A DNA stretch of 64,000 nucleotides, taken from contig NC_087064.1 in the NCBI RefSeq assembly GCF_963678635.1, positions 42,187,165 to 42,251,164 on the forward strand. Direction: 5' to 3'. The notes under the pieces are model-generated. The model did not search any database, had not been told where the DNA came from, and saw nothing but the letters and a program-made list of their open reading frames with translations. Positions 11,321-24,828 of this stretch are shown here, piece after piece (position 1 is the first letter of the stretch; every line of letters begins with the position of its first letter). A program made the position numbers and the translations under genes. This DNA comes from Symsagittifera roscoffensis (taxonomy: Eukaryota > Xenacoelomorpha > Acoela > Convolutidae).

Positions 11321-13053
11321 CTGTGTTAGTAAAGTATCTCTAAACAGGCAAAACAAAGTGAAATAAGGAAAAAATTAAAAATGCACCTAGCAAAAAATTT
11401 AGGAGTACAACGATCTCACATCTGCTCTACGACCGCTTGTAAATTTACCAACACTTGTCACCAAGAAAGCAGCTAGTTTCCATCAATAGCCAATGTTATA
11501 CTGCTAAATTTGACCAAAAAAACTATTTAAATGTTCCGGACTTGAATATCTGCCCTGTTGATTAGAAGTCACACGTCTTCGCATCAGCGCCACGGTCGCT
11601 TTGAAGTAAGCCAGTGGCCAAGCTTAAGCTGGATCTATATCTTCTAATATTTTTTAAACATACTGTATTTTCAAAAAATTTCTAAAAATGGGCTTTACGC
11701 TAAACCCTAGTAATTCTCTGCTTAAGTATGGGATTAACCGCTTGATTAATGAAGCAAACTACTTCTCTCTCTTCCAATTGAACTCTTTATCTCAGATTTA
11801 ACAAGGTAGTTTTCGAAAAAAAAAAGTGAAAAAGATTCCAAAAATCGATCAAAAATCAACTTTTCCAATATCCATAAGTTTTCTCTAGTAAACCATGGAA
11901 ATAACCTCTGTTTTCCAGATCCCGATTTTGAGATTGGAAAATTCCGCACCCTGAATTTTTAGATTGAACCCTTTTTTATCAGATTTAGCTAGTAGTTTTC
12001 GAGAAAAGTGACCAAATTTCTAAATAAAAAACGGTAAAAAAAGGATTTTTTTTCTGAAATCCACATCAGCTTTTCTAAATAAACAAGGTAGAAAAGATTA
12101 CGCAAAAAAAACTAATCATCTTGTTTGTTTTATTGAACTGTCAACCTCAGAATCATCAGGTTATATTTTGAAAAAATAAATTTCCAAAAAGCAGGCAAAA
12201 TTTCTAAAATGGACAGCTTGAGGCCATATTTTTTTCAAAGCGCAGGGCATAGCCACTTGCGAAAGCAAAATTTTCTTGAATCAGTTTTTTCTTACGGTTA
12301 GACTCTTAATTTGACAGGGTATTTTTGAAAAAGTCAAAAAAAATTTCAAAATAAACCGAAATGGACTGAAAGAAAATATCTTTTTTTTTCTACCGACTGT
12401 AGGGAAAAACCGCTGAGAAATTGGTTCTTGTGATTGAAACCGTCAACTCAAATTTCTGCATTTAATATTTGAGAAAGAGCAAATTTCAAAACAAACGGGC
12501 CAAAAATAGCCCTACTGAAACTTTCGAATGACGTAGAACGCGAGGTAAAATGAAAAGAGACCAGCGAAATAAGCAAGCACACAGAGCAGCTGGATTGCCC
12601 ATTGGTACCTGCTCTTTGAAAATCGGTTCAATAATTTTTGAAGAAACATTAAACTTTCTGCGAAAAGTGCAAAAGCTTTGCAAAGAGTCGCAAAAAAAAC
12701 AACAAAAAACATCAAATCCCATACATTTTCATCATACGTTTTTAATTTCAAACATCACCAAACTTTAGCCAAAAATAAAGCAGCAACGTACGCTTTTGAT
12801 ATTCTTTTAAATTGCCTATGCTTAAATAGGTTTATATATGATTAAATTGATCTATACCAAAAATGCCACCAAATCCGCACTTTTATTTGCGACTTGGGTA
12901 TCTTCGTAATAATACACTACGCTTCGCTGGTTTAAAAACACATCTACATAGGGAAATTGAAGTTGACAAAAACGTATCTGGCAGTGATTCAAAACGAAGG
13001 AGTGATTCAATAAGAAAGAAAACATGCATAAAAAATAAATGACTTCAGTTGAC
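11321..13053. other. ZFYVE19: ZFYVE19 intron, nothing further seen
   Basis: AT-rich intron between the 26-codon exon and the acidic exon. No repeat family or exon was recognised; short ORFs (for example 12486-12768 on both strands) overlap each other and show no domain. Confidence 0.5.
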
Positions 13054-13339
13054 CTTGGCAATTAGTTTTTTTGTTGCCGTTTCTTCATCATCTTCCTCAT
13101 CTTCAGATTGCTGTTCATCTTTTTTCCTGCTTGCTTCTCTGACCTGTTTTATCAAATCGTCCGGAGTTTCTGCTGCTGTTGTCGCCATTGCTTGTGGATG
13201 AGGTATCTCGAATGAAGCGGACTTGCCTTTGTCAACTTTCAGCTCACCCTGGATCTGGTTGATAAGGTCGTCTGAGTTCTGCACGGGATCTGGTTGGAAC
13301 AGGTGCTCACCGATACATGCGGATGGAGGATTTGAAATT
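13054..13339 (-). CDS. ZFYVE19: ZFYVE19/ANCHR central acidic exon
   Basis: The acceptor is GCATTTTTAG and the exon enters in phase 2, which the exon at 57366-57522 supplies. It encodes 95 full codons: a Pro-rich lead ending FQPDPVQNSDD, two DDLI-x-Q helices (DDLINQIQGEL and DDLIKQVREA), and an acidic run (SEDEEDDEETATKKLIAK). The last part matches human ANCHR 'DDDEDEETAIQRVLQQ'. The donor reads AAG|GTCAAC, an unusual donor, but it gives phase 0 to the next exon and the in-frame alternative meets TGA two codons later. Confidence 0.85.
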
Positions 13340-14756
13340 CTAAAAATGCAACGATATCTTTCTTCGTTTTCCAGTTTACTTATTTAAAAATATGTATGTT
13401 TCTTTCAACGTCCACAAATACATGAAAAATTATTTAGAAATTATCGTAAGAACCGAAAGGGAAAGATTTCAAGATCAGTTTCCTTTTTGGTACGTTCATC
13501 GTCCTGGCAATATTTTCGAAATTTGTTTGTTTTGTATTCACTTCTTTTGGTTTTGGGACAAACAGGATGTAGTGCGCATTTTCATCATTCGTTTTCCAAA
13601 AGATATAACACGATTTTGATCTCAATTATTCTTCCGACTACTCAAAAAAGAAAAACACAAAAAGAGAAGCACAAAAAAATTGTGCTCGTGGTCGTTTTTT
13701 TCTCCAGACAAATTTCAATTTAATAACTAACAATTTACGACGGATTTATTAAACATCATTCGATGAGCTCAAATTTAAAAAGATATTTAACCTGTGTTTG
13801 TGAAGGTATGGCGGTTTAAAGATTGCCAATTAGGGCTAGCTCTATCTATTACATTTCGCGCTAGCTATTAATGCGTCAGCGAGATTTAATCCGTTCCAAA
13901 TTGCATTCAGGTGAGCAGTTTTGCTATTTAATACTTTGCTATGAACAAGTTTTTTTGAAATTTTAATTAATCTGAAAGATTTTCTAAAGTAAACACTACT
14001 CCATAGACCTTAAAGACAGTCAGAACACTCATGGCTTTGCCCTGATACGAGCAGTCACGTTTTTTTTTTAGATCTGAATTCTTTCATTAGCCCACGCACA
14101 TGCTACATGTTAATGTGGTCAGTACAAGCGTTGTAGAAAGTCTCCAATTCATTTGAGCTGAAATATGTACAGTAGTCGCGTAATCAATAGAATTTTACTA
14201 AGACTGTCGAATATTTCTAAAATTCACATTCTTTCATTACACCGCGCACCAAAAAAAAAACGACATGAAGAACGAAAGAAAAAATTTATTTCTCCCAAAT
14301 CATGTTTTTACACAATATCGTCAAACATCATAACAAACCAAAAGACCAAGGAGAGCATAGACGAAGGGCAATGTAAATACCCACAGAAAGTCTAACCTTG
14401 AAAGTAAAGTTTAAAAAAAACTTCTTGATTTAAAAAAAATCTTAGTAAATTATTTTTTGAGAACTATTATTTTTTTACTTTAATTATTTAGGTTAACAAA
14501 TTTCTGTTATTTTACAGTATATCAAGACTAGCTTAACGGCTACACTATGTAATCGTCTCGCCTTGAATTCAGTCTTATGTTATTGATATTATAAAAAACG
14601 AAAGAAGAAAAAACTATTTAGTTAATTTTTTTTCGAAAAATTCTTATTATCAATCAATTTGAAATCCGAGTTAAAATGATATCGTAACTTACAATCTCGG
14701 CATTTTCAAACCAAGACGAGAGCTCAAAACGTCTTGTAAAGTGTCACTATAAAAAA
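13340..14756. other. Start of the 44-kb ZFYVE19 intron; nothing identified
   Basis: AT-rich, no exon or repeat family recognised. Overlapping small ORFs at 13392-13723 have no domain signature. Confidence 0.45.
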
Positions 14757-15113
14757 AATGAAATTATTGAAAACTCACTCAAATTTCACAGAGTGCATTT
14801 TCTCGAAAACTGAGAAGAATTAGACAGCCATATTTTCAAGATAGATTCGCAACTTCAAATCAGCTTCTGATAACATTAAATCAAAAGTGTCGATTTTTCT
14901 CTTTTTATGGGAAAAATTTATGAAATATTCTTTGCACAAGATCAAAATTGCCAAGTATGTAATTATCCTTAAACTTATGAACTCACAAAACTCTTTCTTT
15001 ATTGGACATAAACCCAATTTTTTGAGGAAGTAGATTATTGACAACTACTTATTTGAATAACTTGGAACCTCTATATGCCAATGAGCATGAGTTTCTCTTA
15101 TTGTTACAAAATG

Positions 15114-16190
15114 GCAGATCAAATGTATGAGAACTCGATTTTCTTGTAGAAAAAACGTAAGTTTTTGATGAAAAAACCGAATTCAAAAAAAGGATGTCGG
15201 CTGTCGTTGATTCAAACAACAATAAAAAAAATGTTAGTAAATCATACACGTAGATCTCATGAGCACTAAGAATTTTTTTGTCAATAACTGTCTAAGAGAT
15301 GCTTTCAAATTTTCTTTCGTTTTTCGTTGCATCATTAAAAGTTGATTCAATATTGCATAGCTTGTACCACCATAAACCATCGAGCCAAAACAAAACGTTA
15401 GTAAAATAAACAGGTATAGCTCATGAGCACTAAGAAGTTTATTGTCAATAACTGTTTGAGTGATGTTTTCAAAATTTCTTTTGAACTAAATTATTCTAGG
15501 AATTTTTCGTTGCATCATCAAAAGTTGTTTCAATATTGTATAGCTTGTACCAACGTATACTAACAATCCATGTTGCATTGTTGGCTTGACGTTAGAAATC
15601 AAGTATTTCAACAGCACTGATTTAGGAACAAAATGTCTCATTCTTGGCAGATCAAATGTACGAGAACTCGATTTTCTTGTAGAAAAAACGTAAGTTTTTG
15701 ATGAAAAAACCGAATTCAAAAAAAGGATGTCGGCTGTCGTTGATTCAAACAACAATAAAAAAAAATGTTAGTAAATCATACACGTAGATCTCATGAGCAC
15801 TAAGAATTTTTTTGTCAATAACTGTCTAAGAGATGCTTTCAAATTTTCTTTCGTTTTTCGTTGCATCATTAAAAGTTGATTCAATATTGCATAGCTTGTA
15901 CCACCATAAACCATCGAGCCAAAACAAAACTTTAGTAAAACAAACAGGTATAGCTCATGAGCACTAAGAAGTTTACTGTCAACAACTGTTTGAGTGATGT
16001 TTTCAAAATTTCTTTTGAACTAAATTATTCTGAGATTTTTTCGTTGCATCATTAAAAATTGGTTCAATATTGTATAGCTTGTACCAACGTAAACTAACAA
16101 TCCATGTTGCATTATTGGCTTGACATTAGAATTCAAGTATTTCAACAGCACTGATTTAGGAACAAAATGTCTCATTCTTGAAATGACTCC
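15114..16190 (-). repeat. ~540-bp tandem duplication inside LINE U1
   Basis: Two direct copies of the part encoding the RT C-terminal region join at a GCAGATCAAATG word near 15654. Unit U4 has only one copy, so the duplication arose in U1. Confidence 0.7.
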
Positions 16191-16349
16191 GCAATAACTG
16201 CCCATTTATGTTTTTACTTTTTGTATATGGTTGTGAAATGATAAGTTTGTATCAACTAAAACACCAAGATATTTGCAAACTACGCCAGGAATATAAACAA
16301 GGTTATTTAGTACTATATTGAGGTCAAAAGCATTACTTTTTATCAAAAA

Positions 16350-17179
16350 CTAATTGAAGTACTTTTCATTAGAGTTTAACTTTAGTTTGTTGCAATTCAA
16401 CCATGGAAAACTGTTGGAGCAGTCAAGCTTAAACTCTTTTAGGTTTGTACAGTTAGAGGCAACATTAGTATCATCAGCAAATAGAACGACAACATCGCTA
16501 TTGCCTGCAAAATGCATATCATTGATATACATTAAAAACAGAAGGGGACCTAGGACCGCGCCCTGTGGAACAGCTGTGATGATAGGTAACCAATCAGATG
16601 GAGCACCATTGACGCACACACATTATGATTTTTCAGATAAGTAACTCTGAGACCAAATATTACATTTGCATCGAATCCCATAGTTTTCTAATTTAGATAA
16701 GATTTTGTGATCAGGCATTTTTCAAATCCTTTTTCAAATCAATGGCCTTTTTCAAATCAATGAAAAAACTGCACATTTTAAATTTTATCATGACCGAGCC
16801 TTAAGCGCTCAATCGATTCAGCTAAAGCATCTACTGAAGCATATTTTTGACGAACCCCAAATTTTTTTGACGAACCCCAAAAATTGTTCATAGAGCAAGC
16901 AAACTTTTCGAGGTAATTTTATAATCTAAAATACATTACCTTTTCAATAATTTTACTGCAGCTATTGAGCAAAGATATTGATTGGTAGTTGTTTAAATCG
17001 ATTCTGAACTCAGATTTATAAGGAGGTACTACTTTTGAGCACTTAATTGAATTAGGAAACAATCTTATTTTGAAGGATAGACTAGCTATATACGTTAGGC
17101 AGGAAGCAACAATGAAACAAATCTTCAGTAATATGATCTTGCTTAATTCATCAATGCCGCAAGTTTGTTTCGGGTTCAA
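16350..17179 (-). pseudogene. Reverse transcriptase domain remnant (LINE U1)
   Basis: Fragments in order show the QSISLLNSCSKIIEKV block of the RT fingers, the PQGAVLGPLLFLMYINDM motif and the catalytic LFADDT motif. Stops and frameshifts separate them. These are standard non-LTR RT motifs of the Jockey/CR1 group. The rest of the ORF2 C-terminus follows at 16205-15040, including the RMRHFVPKSVLLKYL block. Confidence 0.85.
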
Positions 17180-17649
17180 ATTTTTGAAAGATACTGATTA
17201 ATTCATGCAACGAACTTTCAGCAAAATACATTGACTGACTTGCACTTTCCAAAAAAAAATTAATATCAACAAATTCAATATCATCTGACAGCTTTGACCC
17301 AATTGTGGTAAAAAAAAATGATTGAAGGAATTAGCTATTAATAGCAGAAACTTTCGCGTTTTTTTCCGATATTTCACTTATAATTTTAAAAACTTGTCTC
17401 GAGTCTCCTATGCAATAATTGAGTTTATTGTAATAGAAATCTTTTTTGGTCTTTCTTAACAATATTTCGAAATTTTTTCGTTCGTGAATAAACCTATTCA
17501 TTATAACGGTGTTATCTTTCCCACATTTCCATTCTTTATAATTTTATTTCTTTTAGCAATAGCATTTCTTAAACTTCTTTTGAACTATAGTGCATTTGCT
17601 TTTCTCTTCTTTATGGGCTTTATTTAAAAAATGAGCAAAACGTTGTAGT

Positions 17650-18400
17650 GTAGACAAGACATCTCTTAAAATCATCGTGAGCGATATCATTGTTGTCCAA
17701 GTTCACAATATGCGATTTTTCTAAATTGTTTTTAAGCTTTCTGAAAATTCGCGCTGCTATCTCTTTGTTTTAACCAAAACGACTTATCGCGATAGGAAAG
17801 GCTTGATAAGTCTCGCAAGCAATTTGTTTCAAATTTCAATAATATTGGACAATTCATTCTCAAGTATGTTCATTGTAGAAAAATCAATATTCCTTACTAC
17901 AAAAAGGACAATGCACGTTTTTGCGCTGTTGCTGATTCTAGTGGCAGATTTGTTTAAGAGATCAAAACCATTGGCACTGATAGCATTTGAGTACGACGTA
18001 CTCAGTTTTTTTTTAAGTGTATTGATGTTGAAATCCCCTGTTCCATTAATTGGTATACCTTCCCTAGGTGGTACATATGAGACTACAATGATAGGTCTTT
18101 TTCCTGCGAAATCGACAATAACAGCTATTGATTCAGGTAAACTAACCTCCAATTTGTCGACTAGAAAAATTTGATCATTCAATTGTATCATTGCTACTCC
18201 TCCTCTTGTATGTATATTATTGAATTTTATTTAGTTGAAACATGTTATTTTGTCGTTTCTATATTATCATTATCACTTAACTAGCTTTCTGTAAGACATA
18301 AAATATGTACTGGAGACTATTAAGAAGTGCTTTTATATCCTCATGGTGATTTTTTATAGAACGAACATTTGACAACAAAAATTAAATAGAAATAGCATTA
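17650..18400 (-). pseudogene. APE-type endonuclease remnant (LINE U1)
   Basis: Visible pieces include GGVAMIQLNDQ, the VSYVPP strand and the catalytic-type GTGDFNIN motif, followed by a polar stretch ending TCI. This is the order of the apurinic endonuclease domain at the start of LINE ORF2. Frameshifts break it. Confidence 0.75.
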
Positions 18401-18430
18401 GCACTCTTGAGCGACGAATAATAGTGAAAT

Positions 18431-19147
18431 TTATGTTCCTTCATGACTTGATGATTGGTCAAAAACACTATTGAAATACGCCGCCACTTCAACAATTCGA
18501 TAATTCAAAAACTTTCCTTCCTCGTAGAGACTTTGAATTCGATAAAGTCTTCCATCTTCGTTCCACGCAAAATGAAAGAATTCTTCTCTCATCCAGCAAG
18601 AGCTGATTCTGTTATCGTTTTTCATCATAGGAAGAAAATTTGCTCGAGTTCTTGATGTCTTCAAAAAATTTACAATCAGAAATTGGTCACTACGCATCAG
18701 ATTTTTCTTTTTCTTAAAAGGTTAATTTATGCAATCCGCCGGGTGAACTTGAATATAATTGGTTTGACTCTGCCAGACTTTGTAGGAAGTCGCTGAGGTA
18801 TAGATATATCTCTTTCATCTATACCAGCATCTATATTGCCTGTAATACTCAGAGCTTTGCTCAGAAATGTTTCCATTGGTTCTCTTTTTCCTTGTTCTAG
18901 TGTTTCGGCACCTCTAAAAAATTAACATTATCACGCCTGTTGTACATTTCTAATTGCTTTGCTTCACATTGGGCTTTTAGGTTGTTTCGCGTCTCCATTT
19001 GGTTCATGCCAAAGACAAAGATATCAAAACATCTTCTTTGATGCCAAGCCAATCACTGCCTGTTCGATTGTAGTTTGTTTTGAGCACGGTTGCGATTTCT
19101 TTCTTCATTTGATCAATGAAGGATGGCACTAGCTCTTTCATCGACAT
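18431..19147 (-). pseudogene. LINE ORF1 remnant (U1)
   Basis: Starts MSMKEL; carries a coiled-coil-like stretch (shared with U4) and ends with the DGRLYRIQSLYEEGKF block. Compared with U4, one base is missing near 19010, which shifts the frame. ORF1 proteins of this type bind element RNA. Confidence 0.65.
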
Positions 19148-19442
19148 AGAAATAATATTTTTTTATCTTTTTGGTCAAACTGTCTTTATTTGCATATTCA
19201 TCATCCTCCGTACATGGACTGCGACATATTTTCGATCTTTAATTGTCAGGTTTTGGGTTAGGGGTTTGATCATGAAACACTAGGGTTGGCACATCATGGG
19301 TTGCTGCATTGCATTTATCATTAGTCAAACTCATTAGCAGTCTAGATTTAATAAGTTTATCACAACAATTAGGCTAATGAAATTGAAACCAGGCAAACTT
19401 TTATGCAGCTTTTTCAAATTGTTTGTAACGTAAAAAATTCTG

Positions 19443-19535
19443 CCCAGCCACACAGTTAGAAAAGAGTCAATGAATCCAAGAAGAGAAAAAAACTGACTTT
19501 TTGAAAAATCTGAACTATCGAATTTTAGATAGATA

Positions 19536-19588
<53 letters not shown>

Positions 19589-19710
19589 TTAAGGCTCTCT
19601 GAACTTCCGAAACAATTTATGAGATCTTCCAAAGATATTTCCAGAACACTTTTTTGATTAAAGTCACAATTTGAGAAAACTGAATCAAAACGTGAAACTT
19701 GCATTCAATG
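19443..19710 (+). repeat. R2 fragment in LINE array, with (TA)n
   Basis: Begins CCCAGCCACACAGTTAG, the R2 start, and ends GTGAAACTTGCATTC, where the next LINE 3' end abuts. A TA microsatellite sits at about 19541-19585. Confidence 0.65.
19541..19585. repeat. (TA)n microsatellite
   Basis: An uninterrupted TA run of about 45 bp. Shorter versions occur at the same place in U3 (21904-21927) and U4 (25937-25960). Confidence 0.95.
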
Positions 19711-20805
19711 AAATTATTGAAAACTCACTCAAATTTCACAGAGTGCATTTGCTCGAAAACAAAGAAGAATTAGACAGCCATATTTTCAGGATAGATTCGC
19801 AACTTCAAACCAGCTTCTGATATTATTTAATCAAAAGTGTCGATTTTTCTCTTTTTATGGGAAAAATTTACGAACTATTCTATGCACAAGATCATTATTG
19901 CCAAGTATGTAATTATCCTTAAACTTATGAACTCACTAAACTCTTTCTTTATTGGACATAAACCCAACTTTTTGAGGAAGTAGATTATTGAAAATTACTA
20001 GTTTTAATAACTTGGAACCTCTATATGCCAATGAGCATGACTATCTCTTATTGTTACAGAATGGCACATCAAATGTACGAGAACTCAATTTTCTTGTAGA
20101 ATAAACGTAAGTTTTTGATGAAAAAAACTGAATTCAAAAAAAAAGATGTCGGCTGTCGTTGATTCAGACAACAATAAAAAAAATTTAGTAAATCATACAC
20201 GTAGATCTCATGAAGAGTAAGAATTTTTTTGTCAATAACTGTCTTAGTGATGCTTTCGAATTTTCTTTCGTTTTTCGTTGCATCATTAACAGTTGGTTCA
20301 ATATTGCATAGCTTGTACCACCATAAATCATCGAGCCAAAACAAAACTTTAGTAAAACAAACAGGTATAGCTCATGGGCACTAAGAATTTTATTGTCAAT
20401 AACTGTTTGAGTGATGTTTTCAAAATTTCTTTTGAACTAAATTATTCTAGGAATTTTTCGTTGCATCATTAAAAGTTGGTTCAATAGTGTATAGCTTGTA
20501 CCAACGCATACTAACAATCCAAATTGCATGGTTGGCACATCATGGGTTGCTGCATTGCATTTATCATTAGTCGAACTCATTAGCAGTCTAGATTTAATAA
20601 GTTTATCACAATTAGGCTAATGAAATTGAAACAAGGCAAACTTTTATGTAGCTTTTTCAAATTGTTTGTAACGTAACAAATTCTGCCCAGCCACACAGTT
20701 AGAAAAGAGTCAATGAATCCAAATAGAGAAAAAAACTTAATTTTTGAAAAATCTGAACTATCGAATTTCAGTTTGAGAAAACTGAATCAAAACGTGAAAC
20801 TTGCA
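19711..20805 (-). mobile_element. LINE array unit U2, internally deleted
   Basis: Contains the LINE 3' end and RT C-terminal region (19711-20530), joined directly to the LINE 5' region at a GGTTGGCACATCATGGG junction near 20532, then a shortened R2 piece without TA repeat (20694-20805). All of ORF1, endonuclease and most RT are missing. Confidence 0.75.
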
Positions 20806-22045
20806 TTCAATGAAATTATTGAAAACTCACTCAAATTTCAAAGAGTGCATTTGCTCGAAAACTAAGAAGAATTAGACAGCCACATTTTCAGGGTAGATTA
20901 GCAACTTCAAATCAGCTTCTGATACTATTTAATCAAAAGTGTCGATTTTTCTCTTTTTATGGGAAAAATTTACGAACTATTCTATGCACAAGATGATTAT
21001 TGCCAATTATGTAATTATCCTTAAACTTATGAACTCACTAAACTCTTTCTTTATTGGACATAAACCCAACTTTTTGAGGAAGTAGATTATTGAAAATTAC
21101 TAGTTTTAATAACTTGGAACCTCTATATGCCAATGAGCATGACTATCTCTTATTGTAACAGAATGGCAGATCAAATGTACGAGAACTCAATTTTCTTGTA
21201 GAATAAACGTAAGTTTTTGATGAAAAAAACTGAATTCAAAAAAAAAGATGTCGGTTGTCGTTGATTCAGACAACAATAAAAAAATTTTAGTAAACCATAC
21301 ACGTAGATCTCATGAGCAGTAAGAATTTTTTTGTCAATAACTGTCTTAGTGATGCTTTCAAATTTTCTTTCGTTTTTCGTTGCATCATTAAAAGTTGGTT
21401 CAATATTGCATAGCTTGTACCACCATAAATCATCGAGCTAAAACAAAACTTTAGTAAAACAAACAGGTATAGCTCATGGGCACTAAGAATTTTATTGTCA
21501 ATAACTGTTTGAGTGATGTTTTCAAAATTTCTTTTGAACTAAATTATTCTAGGAATTTTTTTTTGCATCATTAAAAGTTGGTTCAATAGTGTATAGCTTG
21601 TACCAACGCATGGTAACAATCCAAATTGCATGGTTGGCTTGACGTTAGGGTTGGCACATCATGGGTTCCTGCATTGCATTTATCATTAGTCGAAGTCATT
21701 AGCAGTCTAGATTTAATAAGTTTATCACAACAATTAGGCTAATGAAATTGAAACCAGGCAAACTTTTATGCAGCTTTTTCAAATTGTTTGTAACGTAACA
21801 AATTCTACCCAGCCACACAGTTAGAAAAGAGTCAATGAATCCAATAAGAGAAAAAAACTGACTTTTTGAAAAATCTGAACTATCGAATTTTAGATAGATA
21901 AAAATATATATATATATATATATATATACACTTAAGGCTCTCTGAACTTCCGAAACAATTTATGAGATCTTCCAAAGATATTTCCAGAACACTTTTTTGA
22001 TTAAAGTCACAATTTGAGAAAACTGAATCAAAACGTGAAACTTGC
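20806..22045 (-). mobile_element. LINE array unit U3, internally deleted
   Basis: Same layout as U2: LINE 3' end and RT tail, a deletion junction near 21650 placed a few bases differently from U2, the LINE 5' region, and an R2 piece with a TA run (21904-21927). The slightly different junction points to a related but separate event or later change. Confidence 0.75.
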
Positions 22046-23211
22046 ATTCAATGAAATTATTGAAAACTCACTCAAATTTCACAGAGTGCATTTGCTCGAA
22101 AACAAAGAAGAATTAGACGGCCATATTTCCAGGATAGATTCGCAACTTCAAACCAGCTTCTGATATTATTTAATCAAAAGTGTCGATTTTTCTCTTTTTA
22201 TGGGAAAAATTTACGAACTATTCTATGCACAAGATCATTATTGCCAAGTATGTAATTATCCTTAAACTTATGAACTCACTAAACTCTTTCTTTATTGGAC
22301 ATAAACCCAACTTTTTGAGGAAGTAGATTATTGAAAATTACTAGTTTTAATAACTTGGAACCTCTATATGCCAATGAGCATGACTATCTCTTATTGTTAC
22401 AGAATGGCAGATCAAATGTACGAGAAATCAATTTTCTTGTAGAATAAACGTAAGTTTTTGATGAAAAAAACTGAATTCAAAAAAAAAAAGATGTCGGTTG
22501 TCGTTGATTCAGACAACAAAAAAAAAATTTTTAGTAAATCATACACGTAGATCTCATGAGCAGTAAGAATTTTTTTGTCAATAACTGTCTTAGTGATGCT
22601 TTCAAATTTTCTTTCGTTTTTCGTTGCATCATTAAAAGTTGGTTCAATATTGCATAGCTTGTACCACCATAAATCATCGAGCTAAAACAAAACTTTAGTA
22701 AAACAAACAGGTATAGCTCATGGGCACTAAGAATTTTATTGTCAATAACTGTTTGAGTGATGTTTTCAAAATTTTTTTTGAACTAAATTATTCTAGGAAT
22801 TTTTCGTTGCATCATTAAAAGTTGGTTCAATAGTGTATAGCTTGTACCAACGTATACTAACAATCCAAATTGCATGGTTGGCTTGACGTTAGAAATCAAG
22901 TATTTCAACAGCACTGATTTAGGAACAAAATGTCTCATTCTTGAAATGACTCCGCAATAACTGCCCATTTATGTTTTTATACTTTGTATATGGTTGTGAA
23001 ATGATAAGTTTGTATCAACTAAAACACCAAGGTATTTGCAAACTACGCCAGGAACATAAACAGTGTTATTTAGGACTAGATTGAGGTCAAAAGCACTGCT
23101 TTTTATCAAAAACTAATTAAAGTAGTTTTCATTAGAGTTTAACTTTAGTTTGTTGCAATTCAACCATAGAAAACTATTGGAACAGTCAAGCTTAAACTCG
23201 TTTAGGTTTTT

Positions 23212-23760
23212 TCACTTAGAGGCAACATTAGTATCATCAGCAAATAGAACGACAACATCGCTATTGCCTGCAAAATGAATATCATTGATATACATTAAAA
23301 ACAGAAGGGGACCAAGCACCGCGCCCTGTGGAACAGCTGTGATGATAGGTAACCAATCAGATGGAGCACCATTGACGCACACACATAATAATTTTTCAGA
23401 TAAGTAACTCTGAGACCAAATATTACATTTGCATCGAATCCCATAGTTTTCTAATTTAGATAAAATTTTGTGATCAGGCATACCAAAGGCCTTTTTCAAA
23501 TCAATGAAAAAACTGCATTTAAATTTTATCATGAACGAGCCTTAAGCGCTCAATCGATTCAGCTAAAGCATCTAATGAGGCATATTTTTGACGAACCCCA
23601 AATGTTTTTGACGAACCCCAAAAATTGTTCATAGAGCAAGCGAACTTTTCGAGGTAAGTGTATAATCTAAAATGCATTACCTTTTCAATAATTTTATTGC
23701 AGCTATTGAACAAAGATATTGATTGGTAGTTGTTTAAATCCATTCTAAATCCGCGTTTTT
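23212..23760 (-). pseudogene. Reverse transcriptase remnant (LINE U4)
   Basis: One open stretch of 106 codons carries the DLKKAFGMPDHKILSKLENY block, the PQGAVLGPLLFLMYIND motif and LFADDT. The preceding fragment has the QSISLFNSCNKIIEKV block. A frameshift separates them. Confidence 0.85.
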
Positions 23761-24199
23761 TTCCGATATTTCACTTACAATTTTAAAAACTTGTCTCGAG
23801 TCTCCTATCCAATTATTGAGTTTAATTTAATAGAAATCTTTTTTGGTCTTTCTTAACAATATTTCGATACTTTTTCGCTCGTGAATAAACCTATTCATTA
23901 TAACGGTGTTATCTTTACCACATTTCCACAATTTATAGTTTTATTTCTTTTAGCAATAGCATTTCTTAAACTTCTATTGAACTATAGTGCATTTGCTTTT
24001 CTCTTCTTTATGGGCTTTATTTAAAAAAAGGAGCAAAACGTTGTAGTGTAGACAAGACATTTCTTAAAATCATCGTAAGCGAAATCATTGTTGTCCAAGT
24101 TCACAATATGCGATTTTTCTAAATTGTTTTTAAGCTTTCTAAAAAATCGCGCTTCTATCTTTTTGTTTTAACCAAAACGACTTATCGCGATAGGAAAGG

Positions 24200-24800
24200 C
24201 TTGATAAGTCTCGTAAGCAAATTGTTTCAAATTTCAATAATGTCGGACAATTCATTTTCAAGTATGTTCATTGTAGAAAAATCAATATTCCTTACTACAA
24301 AAAGGTCAATGCAAGTTTTTACGCTGTTGCTGATTCTAGTGGCAGATTTATTTAAGAGATCAAAACCATTGGCACTGATAGCATTTGAGTACGATGTACT
24401 CAGTTTTTTTTAAGTGTATTGATGTTGCAATCCCCTGTTCCATTAATTGGTATACCTTCGCTAGGTGGTACATATGAGACTACAATGATAGGTATTTTTC
24501 CTGCGAAATCGACAATAACAGCTATTGATTCATGTATACTAACCTCAAATTTGTCGACTAGAAAAATTTGATCATTCAATTGTATCATTGTTCCTCCTCC
24601 TCTTGTATGTATATTATTGAATTTTATTTAGTTGAAACATGTTATTTTGTACATTTCTATGTTATCATTATCACTTAACTAAGTTTCTGTAAGACATAAA
24701 ATATGTACTGGAGACTATTAAGAAGTGCTTCTATATCCTCATGGTGATTTTTTATAAAACGAACATTTGACAACAAAAACTAAATAGAAATAGCATTAGC
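24200..24800 (-). pseudogene. APE-type endonuclease remnant (LINE U4)
   Basis: Same blocks as in U1 (VSYVPP, GTGDCNIN). Here the GDFN motif reads GDCN, a change in a catalytic-type motif on top of frameshifts. Confidence 0.7.
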
Positions 24801-24828
24801 ACTCTTGAGCGACGAATAATAGTGAAAT

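Larger units (their letters stand above)
14757..19442 (-). mobile_element. Jockey/CR1-type LINE, array unit U1 (nearly complete, dead)
   Basis: Reads right to left: 5' region (about 19442-19150), ORF1 (19147-18431), endonuclease (about 18400-17650), reverse transcriptase (about 17180-16350), RT C-terminal part (16205-15040), and 3' end near 14757. Every ORF has frameshifts or stops. The 3' portion carries an extra tandem duplication of about 540 bp (15114-15653 repeated at 15654-16190). No clear A tail is seen at the 3' end. The clade call rests on APE-type endonuclease plus RT motif style. Confidence 0.8.
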
